The position numbers were made by a program, and so were the translations under genes. A DNA stretch of 31,932 nucleotides from DP-36 sp036004365 (GTDB lineage Bacteria; Desulfobacterota; Binatia; UBA9968), in the NCBI GenBank assembly GCA_036004365.1, contig DASYRN010000183.1, positions 1 through 31,932 of the forward strand, written 5' to 3'. This document shows, one piece after another, positions 15,754 through 23,094 of this stretch. The notes under the pieces were generated by a model. It was not told where the DNA came from. It saw nothing but the letters and a program-made list of their open reading frames with translations, and did not search any database. Positions within the stretch are counted from its first letter, which is position 1; every line of letters begins with the position of its first letter.

Positions 15754-16791
15754 TTAAAACAAGCTTTCTTGTTTTTTTGTGCCGCCGGTTAAACTCGCGC
15801 CAGGCTTGCGGCCAAGATGCTCATAAGCGAGCGGCGTCGCTACGCGCCCCCGGGGAGTTCGGTGCAAGAAACCCGCTTGGATCAGGTAAGGCTCGTAGAC
15901 ATCTTCGATCGTATCTTTCTCTTCTCCAATGGAAGCTGCCAACGTCTCCACGCCGACCGGACCACCGGAGAATTTCTCTATCAAGGTACGCAAGAGCATC
16001 GTATCCATCTTATCGAAGCCCATCGGATCGACCTCCAGCATCCGCAACGCATCGTCCGTCACTTGCTTCGTAATCTTGCCGGCAGCTTTGACCTGAGCAT
16101 AGTCGCGCACGCGGCGCAGCAACCGGTTCGCGACCCTCGGCGTCCCGCGCGAGCGCCGAGCGATCTCGGCTAATCCCCCCTGCTCCTCCGTGACGCCGAG
16201 CAGCGAGGCCGATCGCTTTAAAAGCTGCGCTAAAGCCTCGAAAGAGTAAAAGTCCAGGCGGAAGGTTAAACCAAAACGGTTGCGCAGCGGAGACGTCAGC
16301 AATCCAGATCGCGTCGTGGCACCAATCAATGTGAAACGTTTCAGGGGCAACTTGATGGATTGGGCCGACGGGCCTTCACCGATCATGAGGTCAATTTGAT
16401 AGTCCTCCATCGCCGGGTAGAGAAACTCCTCGGCGACATGATTTAGTCTATGAACCTCGTCGATAAAAAGGATATCCCCTTCTTCCAGATTCGTAAGCAG
16501 TGCCGCCAGATCTTTAGGCTTCTCAACTACTGGCCCTGACGTTGTTTTGATATTCACACCCATCTCCCGTGCGATGATATAGGCGAGAGAGGTCTTCCCC
16601 AAGCCGGGCGGGCCGTGGAAGAGAATATGGTCCAGCACGTCCTTTCGCCCCTGCGCCGCGGCGATGGCAACCTTCAGGTTCTCCTTGATTGGATCCTGCC
16701 CGACATACTCATCGAAGCTCCGAGGACGCAGGTTCGCCTCGTATTTCAGATCCTCTTCTGTTCTTTTAGGAGAAACCTGTCGCGAGTCCAT
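15754..16791 (-). CDS. ruvB: Holliday junction branch migration helicase RuvB
   Basis: 345-aa AAA+ motor that drives branch migration of Holliday junctions with RuvA. Evidence: N-terminal LRPRSFDEYVGQ, Walker A in HGPPGLGKTSLA, Walker B FIDEVHRL, sensor 1 IGATTRSGLL, arginine-finger region SPLRNRFG, and the C-terminal winged-helix section (GGPVGVETLAASIGEEKDTIEDVYEPYLIQ). Length and termini match the family. It is the last ruv gene of a yebC-ruvC-ruvA-ruvB series, 39 bases after ruvA. Confidence 0.98.
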   Translation of the reverse strand: MDSRQVSPKRTEEDLKYEANLRPRSFDEYVGQDPIKENLKVAIAAAQGRKDVLDHILFHGPPGLGKTSLAYIIAREMGVNIKTTSGPVVEKPKDLAALLTNLEEGDILFIDEVHRLNHVAEEFLYPAMEDYQIDLMIGEGPSAQSIKLPLKRFTLIGATTRSGLLTSPLRNRFGLTFRLDFYSFEALAQLLKRSASLLGVTEEQGGLAEIARRSRGTPRVANRLLRRVRDYAQVKAAGKITKQVTDDALRMLEVDPMGFDKMDTMLLRTLIEKFSGGPVGVETLAASIGEEKDTIEDVYEPYLIQAGFLHRTPRGRVATPLAYEHLGRKPGASLTGGTKKQESLF

Positions 16792-16830
16792 TTTAAAAAT
16801 CAGATAAAAATTCGAAACAGAGATAGAGTT

Positions 16831-17415
16831 CTATTGGCTCAGTCGGCGCAGCGCTTCCTTCAGCACCTCGGGCAGCGGTCTGTCGCCACGCTGCGTGATC
16901 TCGCGCACGTTCTTCTCAGCTTCTGGGCGCCGGTAACCCAAGTTCACGAGTGCTGACACCGCATCCCGCATCAACTGTGATCCATCGCCCTGCGCCATCG
17001 GCTCACTGTGAAGGGTCAGGAATTTGTCTTTCAGCTCTACAACCATCCGCTCGGCTAGCTTCTTCCCCACTCCCGGGATGGAAACGAGTCGCGGCTGGTC
17101 CCCTTCCTTGAGTGCCCGGGCCAGATCATCCGCCGGGATGCCGGACAGAATATTGACAGCCAGCTTCGGCCCGATCCCCGCAACATTGTTCAGCAGGAGA
17201 AAAACTTGCTTTTCGCCGTGCTCCAGAAAGCCGAAGAGCTGCAATGCGTCTTCCCTGAGATGGGTGTGAATGTGAAGGCTGACAGGCTCCCCGATCTCCG
17301 GCAAGCGATAAAAAACACTCAGCGGAATAAAAACCTGGTACCCGACGCCGCCGACGTCTACGGTGACTTCTCCGGGGATCTTATGCGCGAGGGTCCCGCT
17401 AATCTTGGCAATCAC
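16831..17415 (-). CDS. ruvA: Holliday junction branch migration protein RuvA
   Basis: 194-aa tetrameric DNA-binding partner of RuvB that recognises four-way junctions. It begins MIAKISGTLAHKIPGEVTVDVGGVGYQVFIP (OB-fold domain), continues with paired helix-hairpin-helix motifs (LLNNVAGIGPKLAVNILSG and LVSIPGVGKKLAERMVVELKDK) and ends in the RuvB-binding three-helix domain (DAVSALVNLGYRRPEAEKNV). The start codon is GTG 17415 with only a weak ribosome site. It lies 30 bases after ruvC. Confidence 0.97.
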   Translation of the reverse strand: MIAKISGTLAHKIPGEVTVDVGGVGYQVFIPLSVFYRLPEIGEPVSLHIHTHLREDALQLFGFLEHGEKQVFLLLNNVAGIGPKLAVNILSGIPADDLARALKEGDQPRLVSIPGVGKKLAERMVVELKDKFLTLHSEPMAQGDGSQLMRDAVSALVNLGYRRPEAEKNVREITQRGDRPLPEVLKEALRRLSQ

Positions 17416-17445
17416 AGCGGAGCTATACCTATCTTGTGCCTCTGC

Positions 17446-18033
17446 TTAAGGTAACGTCCACCGCCGCTTCTCCGGCCGGCTGAGAATGGGAATGGCTTCG
17501 ACCACACGGTGGCTGAAGGTCTGTTGATGAAGATGGCAGATGGCGGCAGCGAGCGCGTCGGCGGCGTCCGTCGGAACGTGGCCAACAACCTGTAGCAGCG
17601 ATGCTACCATGATCCCGACCTGTTCTTTCGCTGCTCGGCCGTAACCCACCACCGCCTGTTTGATCTCCGTCGAGGCGTATTCGTGAAGCGGCAGGCCGTG
17701 CTCCGCGGCCGCAAGCAGGACAACGCCGCGCGCTTGTCCCAACTTGAGGGCGCTCTGGGCGTTGCGGGCGAAAAAGACCTTCTCCAAGCTGACCGCCTCG
17801 GGCTGGTAGCGTTGAAAGACTTCACTAAGAGCGTGATAAATCCTGCCGAGGCGTTTGCCCTGACCGACGTTACCGGAAGTTGTTATGGTGCCGTGCGCAA
17901 TGTGGACCAGAGAACCCCGCGCCATTTCCACCACGCCCCAACCCGTAACGACTGTCCCGGGATCCACTCCCAAAATTCTCTCCGCGTTTTTCGGCGAGCC
18001 CTCGTCCCGACCGCGACCCAAGCGAACACCCAT
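17446..18033 (-). CDS. ruvC: Crossover junction endodeoxyribonuclease RuvC
   Basis: 195-aa RNase H-fold resolvase that cuts Holliday junctions symmetrically. The four acidic catalytic positions are visible: Asp in ILGVDPGTVVTGWG, Glu in SLEKVFFARN, and two Asp in the C-terminal VPTDAADALAAAICH segment. The ATG at 18033 overlaps the yebC stop by one base (TGATG), which supports it. It adds about 17 polar residues before the usual start of the fold; a shorter N-terminus is conceivable. Confidence 0.96.
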   Translation of the reverse strand: MGVRLGRGRDEGSPKNAERILGVDPGTVVTGWGVVEMARGSLVHIAHGTITTSGNVGQGKRLGRIYHALSEVFQRYQPEAVSLEKVFFARNAQSALKLGQARGVVLLAAAEHGLPLHEYASTEIKQAVVGYGRAAKEQVGIMVASLLQVVGHVPTDAADALAAAICHLHQQTFSHRVVEAIPILSRPEKRRWTLP

Positions 18034-18779
18034 CAGCTCGCCTTCTCCATCAACTCATCGGGGATATCGAAGTTGGAGGATACGGTTTGTACGTCATCGT
18101 GATCTTCGAGTTCTTCGGTGAGCTTGAGGATCTGCTCGGCATGCCGCTCATCGATCGTTACGGTGTTCTTGGGAATCATGGCGATCTGGGCGGTCGCCAT
18201 CGCCACCTTTTCTCGCTCCAAGTGTTCCCGGACCTTGTGAAATTCCTCGGGGCGCGTGATGACTTCAAAATGGCCGTCTTCCTCGCGCACGTCCTCGGCA
18301 CCGACGTCCAAGGCGAGGGTCATCAAGCGATCTTCCTCAACCTGAGATTTGTCCACCGTGATCAAACCTTTCTTATCGAACATCCATGCGACGCAGCCAC
18401 TCTCGCCCAGATTCCCGCCGTATTTTGAGAAGAGCCGGCGGATCTCCGAAACAGTGCGATTCTTATTATCCGTCAGAACCTGGACTAAAATCGCCGCTCC
18501 TCCCGGGCCGTAACCTTCGTATTGAACCTCTTCATAGTGGACACCTTCAAGCTCGCCGGTCCCTTTCTTGATCGCCCGCTCAATGTTGTCGCCCGGCATG
18601 CTGGCCGCCTTGGCCGTGTCAACGGCAGTACGCAGCCTGGGGTTCGCGTTCACATCCCCGCTCCCCATCCGAGCCGCTACCGTGATTTCCTTGATGAGTT
18701 TGGTGAACAGTTTTCCTCGCTTCGCGTCCTTCGCTGCTTTTTTGTGTTTAATGGAACTCCACTTCGAATGGCCTGACAT
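18033..18779 (-). CDS. yebC: YebC/PmpR family protein (translation factor or transcriptional regulator)
   Basis: 248 aa, standard for the family: MSGHSKWSSIKHKKAAKDAKRGKLFTKL at the start, then ARMGSGDVNANPRLRTAV, GYGPGGAAILVQVLTDNKNRTVSEIRRLFSK and the C-terminal acidic domain. The family was named for transcriptional regulation; members are also reported to relieve ribosome stalling. AGGAG lies 10 bases before ATG 18779. It heads the minus-strand run leading through ruvCAB to the kinase/LpxC pair and is divergent from rlpA. Confidence 0.96.
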   Translation of the reverse strand: MSGHSKWSSIKHKKAAKDAKRGKLFTKLIKEITVAARMGSGDVNANPRLRTAVDTAKAASMPGDNIERAIKKGTGELEGVHYEEVQYEGYGPGGAAILVQVLTDNKNRTVSEIRRLFSKYGGNLGESGCVAWMFDKKGLITVDKSQVEEDRLMTLALDVGAEDVREEDGHFEVITRPEEFHKVREHLEREKVAMATAQIAMIPKNTVTIDERHAEQILKLTEELEDHDDVQTVSSNFDIPDELMEKAS

Positions 18780-18842
18780 AGAGGTAGAACTCCTGATAAA
18801 GAGAAGGCTTTCGTCAAAAACGGATGTAACTTAACACAATCC

Positions 18843-18855
18843 TTACCATTGGTAA
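18843..18855. promoter_or_regulatory. Perfect 13-base palindrome between yebC and rlpA
   Basis: TTACCA-T-TGGTAA is a perfect inverted repeat in the 136-base divergent intergenic region, 64 bases from the yebC start and 61 bases from the rlpA start. Its position suits an operator acting on both promoters, but no regulator can be named. Confidence 0.3.
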
Positions 18856-18899
18856 ACGGCCTTTCTTTCATTCCCCTTCCGTGTCAATCCCTCTTTCTG

Positions 18900-18905
18900 T
18901 ATAAT
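18900..18905 (+). promoter_or_regulatory. Candidate -10 box for rlpA
   Basis: A perfect TATAAT ends 10 bases before ATG 18916. No good -35 lies 16-18 bases upstream (best is 2 of 6). If used, transcription would start about 4 bases before the ATG, giving an almost leaderless message, which would agree with the absence of a ribosome site there. Confidence 0.35.
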
Positions 18906-18915
18906 CCACCGGTTA

Positions 18916-19614
18916 ATGATTCCTAAACAACGGTCTGAGAAAAAAATCCCCAACGGTTTATTATGGAGGGCAACTCCTCTACTTTTTCTCGCGGCCTGCT
19001 CTTTGCCGCCAGCGAAGGTTAAAGTTCCTGCTCCTGCGCCGCCTGCAAGCGTCCTCAGCCAGAGCGGCATCGCTTCTTGGTACGGACCCGGGTTTCACGG
19101 CCGGTCCACCGCAAGCGGGATGATTTACGACCAGCACGAACTCACCGCCGCCCACCCAACTTTGCCCTTAGGCACTCGAGTGATGGTTACCAACCTGGAC
19201 CATGGCAAGTCTGTGGAGGTAACGATTACCGACCGTGGTCCTTTCGCCAAGGGAAGAATCATCGATCTTTCCTATGGAGCCGCTAGCATCCTTGGCATGA
19301 TCGGCCCTGGAACAATCCCGGTGCGGATTGACGTGATAGACACGGGTGCGCGAAAAATTTCGGTGATCCCAGCCCACCTCGATTATACCCTTCAGGCTGG
19401 CTCATTTGTCGAACTGGCCAATGCCCAGAAACTCAAGGAGCAACTAACCAAGAGTTATCCTCAGATACACGAGGTCTCGATCGTACTCCTTTACGTCAAA
19501 GAGATGCCCTATTATCGGGTTCAGCTCGGCACCTTTTCCGACCGCTACCAGGCTGAGCAGCATGCCCAGGAGTTGGCGCGAAAGGGTTTCCCCATCATTA
19601 TCATGGAGAAGTAG
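18916..19614 (+). CDS. rlpA: Septal ring lytic transglycosylase RlpA family lipoprotein with SPOR domain
   Basis: 232-aa outer-membrane lipoprotein that cleaves denuded peptidoglycan at the division septum. A lipobox (LAAC, Cys28) follows the hydrophobic stretch of the signal peptide. The double-psi beta-barrel domain is clear: ASWYGPGFHGRSTASG (with the conserved Tyr-Gly and His), HELTAAHPTLPLGTRVMVTN, and TDRGPFAKGRIIDLS (catalytic Asp). The C-terminal ~75 residues form a SPOR domain (YTLQAGSF...YYRVQLGTFSDRYQAEQHAQEL) that binds septal glycan. The ATG has no ribosome site and sits 10 bases after a TATAAT. Confidence 0.95.
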   Translation: MIPKQRSEKKIPNGLLWRATPLLFLAACSLPPAKVKVPAPAPPASVLSQSGIASWYGPGFHGRSTASGMIYDQHELTAAHPTLPLGTRVMVTNLDHGKSVEVTITDRGPFAKGRIIDLSYGAASILGMIGPGTIPVRIDVIDTGARKISVIPAHLDYTLQAGSFVELANAQKLKEQLTKSYPQIHEVSIVLLYVKEMPYYRVQLGTFSDRYQAEQHAQELARKGFPIIIMEK

Positions 19615-19656
19615 TTGGCGCGTAGTGAAAAGGATGATCCTGCCAGCGGCGCCCCG

Positions 19657-20463
19657 CTAAGAACCCCCGACAAAATAGCGCTCCCCATTCTTAGACACAC
19701 GACCTTCCTGAATTAACTTGAGCAGGTGAGCCTCGACGGAGAGCTGTCCCACAGATCTAAGAGCTGCGGGAACATCAGCGTAGATTCTGGCCGCTATCGA
19801 TGGGATCGTGTCGCATCCTTCTTCCAAAAAGCTAAGAATTTCCTGTTCACGCATGAGTCGATGATCGATATATTCTTTGATTTTTTCGTAAGGATCCTTG
19901 ACCCCTGGGCCGTGACCGGGAAGCAAAGCCCGAAGTTTAAGGTCGAGCAGTTTTTCCAGTGAGCGTAAATACAGAACCATATCTCCGTCCGGCGGTGGGA
20001 TCACGGTAGTTCCGCGGCCGAGAATATGATCGCCGGTGAAGAGAATCTGGTTCTGAAGCTCATAGAAGCAACAATGACCGGATTCATGGCCCGGAGTATG
20101 AACGACCCTGAGCTCTCCGCCATCGTAAGGAATTCTATCTCCGTCCATGTAAGTAAAATCTTCGCTGCCGACGTATCCGGCGCGCAAACGACATATTCCA
20201 AGCTTTGCGCCGCTGCGCGCCTTCAATGCCAAGGCGCCTCCAGAATGGTCCCTGTGGATGTGAGTCAAAAGAATCTTCTCGATTTTTTTTCCGCCCATCG
20301 CCTCGGCCTGCTCAATGATTCCATCGATGTTCTGCTTTGAAGAGAGAGCAACATCGATCACGGTAATCTCCTCTTTGCCGAGGAGGTATTGGTTGGTCCC
20401 CTCAAGCGTCATATATCCCGGATTGGCTGCGGTGAAGTGATGGATGCGCTCTGAACTCTTCAT
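19657..20463 (-). CDS. MBL-fold metallo-hydrolase, LACTB2-like
   Basis: 268 aa. The binuclear zinc site is complete: THIHRDH (His68, His70, Asp72, His73), HTPGHESGH (His126), FTGDH (Asp145) and LLPGHG (His184). NPGYMTLEGTNQYLLG near the N-terminus and the ~60-residue C-terminal winged-helix part (REQEILSFLEEGCDTIPSIAARIY...EAHLLKLIQEGRV) are those of the LACTB2-like subgroup. Human LACTB2 is an endoribonuclease; bacterial members are mostly uncharacterised hydrolases, so the substrate is open. It is convergent with rlpA and divergent from the small HTH gene. Confidence 0.9.
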   Translation of the reverse strand: MKSSERIHHFTAANPGYMTLEGTNQYLLGKEEITVIDVALSSKQNIDGIIEQAEAMGGKKIEKILLTHIHRDHSGGALALKARSGAKLGICRLRAGYVGSEDFTYMDGDRIPYDGGELRVVHTPGHESGHCCFYELQNQILFTGDHILGRGTTVIPPPDGDMVLYLRSLEKLLDLKLRALLPGHGPGVKDPYEKIKEYIDHRLMREQEILSFLEEGCDTIPSIAARIYADVPAALRSVGQLSVEAHLLKLIQEGRVSKNGERYFVGGS

Positions 20464-20593
20464 GTCTAAAATAATCTATCATAGTTGTATCGATAATGAA
20501 GCGAACAACGCTCTTGCCTTCCAACAGGCGATGTGATAGCCACGCAGCACAAAATGTATCGACTTGTCTTTTCATCCGCGACCGGAGGACTCG

Positions 20594-20785
20594 ATGGAGC
20601 GTGAACCATTCCTTACCGCAGAAGAGGTCGCCGCCTATCTGAGAGTTGACCGGTACACCGTTTACCGACTGGTGTCCAAGGGGAAAATTCCCGGTTTCAA
20701 AGTCGGCCGTCAATGGCGTTTTAAGCAAAGCATCATCGAGAGATGGCTTAAGAAAAACACGAATATAGGTACTTCAAGCCATTGA
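20594..20785 (+). CDS. Small helix-turn-helix DNA-binding protein (excisionase/AlpA type)
   Basis: 63 aa from ATG 20594, preceded by CGGAGGA (20583-20589); an upstream in-frame ATG at 20564 has no ribosome site. Nearly the whole protein is a MerR-like winged HTH_17 domain: FLTAEEVAAYLRVDRYTVYRLVSKGKIPGFKVGRQWRFKQSIIERWL. Such proteins are used as excisionases or as chromosomal transcription factors. No integrase or att site is visible nearby, so a regulatory role is more likely. The next gene on the strand is a coiled-coil protein 183 bases downstream. Confidence 0.88.
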   Translation: MEREPFLTAEEVAAYLRVDRYTVYRLVSKGKIPGFKVGRQWRFKQSIIERWLKKNTNIGTSSH

Positions 20786-20888
20786 TATTGAAACATAATC
20801 CTACTTGGCATTTACCTACCTCGCGATTCACAACCCAACAGTTTTTTCACCTCGATAATTCCCTTAGTCAGGCTATCCAAAAGACCTT

Positions 20889-20930
20889 CAGGGCTTGTTG
20901 ACAAATAAAGCCAAGAAGAGTAAAGCCCTG
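20889..20930 (+). promoter_or_regulatory. Inverted repeat enclosing a TTGACA box before the coiled-coil gene
   Basis: The arms CAGGGCTT (20889-20896) and AAGCCCTG (20923-20930) are perfectly complementary over 8 bases with a 26-base spacer. The spacer begins with TTGACA (20898-20903). A 17-base gap leads to TAAAGC (20921-20926), a weak -10 candidate overlapping the right arm. The arrangement looks like a promoter covered by an operator, about 40 bases upstream of ATG 20969. Confidence 0.4.
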
Positions 20931-20968
20931 TCACATTGAGTAACGTTAAGTAACAATTGGAGGTTCTT

Positions 20969-21709
20969 ATGGGATCTGGATTGCCTGATAATAATGATAA
21001 GGAACTTTACACTCATCTCGGGCTGCTCAGCGACGCGGTGCACCGGATCAAGGAACTGCTCGGCAAGGTTACTACCCGAGAGTCCGAAGTTCTTGAGGAA
21101 CTCACGCCTACGAAACAGACCCTCGCAGACCGCATAGGTCACATAGAATCCATGATCAAGCAGGCAGCGGCTGCGGCCATCTCGGAAGCGGATCAAGAAA
21201 AAACCATCATTGACCGTCTTGAGCAGGAAAGGACCGAGCTTGACTCCCACCTCAGAGAAAAGGAAGAGATTCTCAAGACACGAGAGGCCGCTATCCTAGA
21301 GCTGGAGGGAGAGCTGAACTCGAAGAACGAAGACCTGGAAAAAGAAATTAGCCAAAAAACGAAGCTCCTGGAAATGCGCGATGCCATGTTGGCAAACCTG
21401 GCTTCCACGACAACTGCGCTGAATCTTTTCGCCGAGAATCTCAAATCCCTTGACGGAGCAGAGATCGTTTTCCTGGAACAATCAGAGCAGAGTCAGAACG
21501 AGAACGGCACAGAGGAGACGGAAAAACTCCGAGCGGATCTTCGAGAGAAAGACGTGATGCTCGAGGCAAAAGAAGTAGAGATCGAAACTCTCAAGCAGAC
21601 GCTGAGTGCCCGGATTGAAGAGCTAGAGAGCCTCGTGAAGAAACGGACAGGAAAGAGAGGGTCCGCAAGGCTCGTTTCTTACTTTGCCGGTCTAGGACGC
21701 AAAGACTAG
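20969..21709 (+). CDS. Coiled-coil protein of unknown function
   Basis: 246 aa from ATG 20969, which follows GGAGG (20959-20963) at ideal spacing; TTG 20957 would lie before that site. After a short polar start (GSGLPDNNDKELYTHLGLL) most of the protein is heptad-rich and highly charged. There are two long coiled-coil stretches (about residues 65-140 and 180-230), a small non-helical region near 150-175, and a basic tail (KKRTGKRGSARLVSYFAGLGRKD). There is no signal peptide or membrane segment, so it is probably cytoplasmic. I recognise no family. A structural or scaffold role is conceivable. The HTH gene 183 bases upstream may be functionally linked. Confidence 0.75.
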   Translation: MGSGLPDNNDKELYTHLGLLSDAVHRIKELLGKVTTRESEVLEELTPTKQTLADRIGHIESMIKQAAAAAISEADQEKTIIDRLEQERTELDSHLREKEEILKTREAAILELEGELNSKNEDLEKEISQKTKLLEMRDAMLANLASTTTALNLFAENLKSLDGAEIVFLEQSEQSQNENGTEETEKLRADLREKDVMLEAKEVEIETLKQTLSARIEELESLVKKRTGKRGSARLVSYFAGLGRKD

Positions 21710-21731
21710 CGCTCCGGGCACACATACGGAC

Positions 21732-22883
21732 TCAGGCGCTGATGACTTCCCCTACCGGTTGAAGCGCTTCGTGGTGATCACAAACAATTTTGAGACTCGC
21801 CAGTAACGGAACCGCCATCAAAGCGCCGGCAACCCCCCACAGCCAACCCCAAAATACTAGCCACAGAAAAAGCACAACCGGATTGAGCGTGAGACGCTTG
21901 CTCAGCACAAAAGGAGTGACGAAGTAACCCTCCGTAATGTCGATGATGAGATAGACACCCGGAACCATCAAAATACGACCGATATCTTCAAAGCTGAGGA
22001 GAGCCACAAGAGTCAAGACCACCATTCCCACCAACGAGCCCACATACGGTATGAAATTGAGCGCTGCGGCCATCACTCCCCAGAGCAGAGGGTTAGGCAT
22101 GCCGATGAAATACATGGCCAGACCGATGGCTGCTCCCTCGCCGATACTAAGGAGGCTAAAAGTAATCAGATAGGTCGAAATGTCCGCCTCCATCTCTCGC
22201 GAGATTTCTACGGCTCTTTTCTTATCTTCGAATCGGGGCAGCACAGTGACGATCTTTCGTAGGAAGAGATCTCCGGAAGCCAGCAAAAAGTATAGCAGGA
22301 TCAGCATGACCGCGGCCTGAGCCACGAATGCCCTCGTGCCGCTGAAGATCACGTCGAACAGACCAGCCCTTTCAATTTCGACTTTTTGGACTTTCTGTTG
22401 CTCTCCCATGCTCGCCAGCTGCTCGACCTGTTGGGTCGCTTTGCTGACCTCAGCCACTGGCTTTTTGATCTGGCGCAGCTTGGCTTCAATACTGCGCAAG
22501 CTCTTCGGCGCCTCTTGTAACCACGCAGTCGCCGGTCCGGCTAACCGGTAAACTCCGTAACCCGCGAGAGTCAACAGAAGCAACAGGATCAGCGCCGCAC
22601 CCGCAGGTTCGGGAATCCGAAGTCGCTTTAGACTACGCACGAACGGAGCCAAAACCAGACTCAACAGAAACGACAAAGTGACCGGCAGAAAAAACTCCCG
22701 CCCCACGTACAGCGTATAAAAAACTGCTAAAATGAAAAGGCCCGAAAGCGCAACGGAATGAATTCGGAAAGGGCGACCGAAAACATCTAGCAAACCGTCG
22801 AGGCTGGCGCGTCGCGGTTCGTCTCCCGTCCTTGCTCTGGAAGTGGATTGAGATTTCATCCCGGTTGGGAGGGCTTTACTCAC
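21732..22883 (-). CDS. AI-2E family transporter (PerM/YhhT-like permease)
   Basis: 383-aa polytopic membrane protein. Paired N-terminal helices (LSGLFILAVFYTLYVGREFFLPVTLSFLLSLVLAPFV...GAALILLLLLTLAGYGVYRL) precede a ~90-residue cytoplasmic/periplasmic insert. Then come the characteristic AAVMLILLYFLLASGD, YLITFSLLSIGEGAAIGLAMYFIGMPNPLLWGVMAAALNFIPYVGS and NPVVLFLWLVFWGWLWGVAGALMAVPLLA blocks. Members export autoinducer-2 or act as Na+/H+ antiporters; the substrate is not predictable here. GTG 22883 or ATG 22859 may be the start; neither has a strong ribosome site. Confidence 0.9.
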   Translation of the reverse strand: MSKALPTGMKSQSTSRARTGDEPRRASLDGLLDVFGRPFRIHSVALSGLFILAVFYTLYVGREFFLPVTLSFLLSLVLAPFVRSLKRLRIPEPAGAALILLLLLTLAGYGVYRLAGPATAWLQEAPKSLRSIEAKLRQIKKPVAEVSKATQQVEQLASMGEQQKVQKVEIERAGLFDVIFSGTRAFVAQAAVMLILLYFLLASGDLFLRKIVTVLPRFEDKKRAVEISREMEADISTYLITFSLLSIGEGAAIGLAMYFIGMPNPLLWGVMAAALNFIPYVGSLVGMVVLTLVALLSFEDIGRILMVPGVYLIIDITEGYFVTPFVLSKRLTLNPVVLFLWLVFWGWLWGVAGALMAVPLLASLKIVCDHHEALQPVGEVISA

Positions 22884-23038
22884 CGTTTCTCACCGAACTA
22901 ACCTTAGCATAGCTAAGAAGTTGAACAAGAAAATCACTGCGGTAAGGAGTGCAGCAAAAGACATACCAAACAAGCGTTCAGCGATATGTTTGTAACTTGC
23001 AGAAAACAGTGGTGCCGTTTGCGAAAACGACGGCTCCT

Positions 23039-23056
23039 TGTAGGAATTTCCCTACA
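23039..23056. promoter_or_regulatory. Short perfect hairpin between the AI-2E transporter and the HAD::ATPase gene
   Basis: TGTAGG-AATTTC-CCTACA has perfect 6-base arms and a 6-base loop. It lies about 40 bases past the stop of the HAD::ATPase gene on that gene's strand. No T-run follows, so it is not a classical terminator; it may help define the transcript end. Confidence 0.25.
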
Positions 23057-23094
23057 GGGTAAGGGTGGAAGAAGCCACAGGACTTCAAGAAAGA

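Noticed and set aside
19645..19662. AGCGG/CCGCT mini-hairpin between rlpA and the MBL gene as a shared terminator.
   Set aside because: Arms of only 5 bases and no U-tract on either strand; too weak to annotate.
20594..20785. Excisionase-type HTH as evidence for an integrated element.
   Set aside because: No integrase, transposase, att-like direct repeats or tRNA nearby, and the flanking genes look chromosomal.
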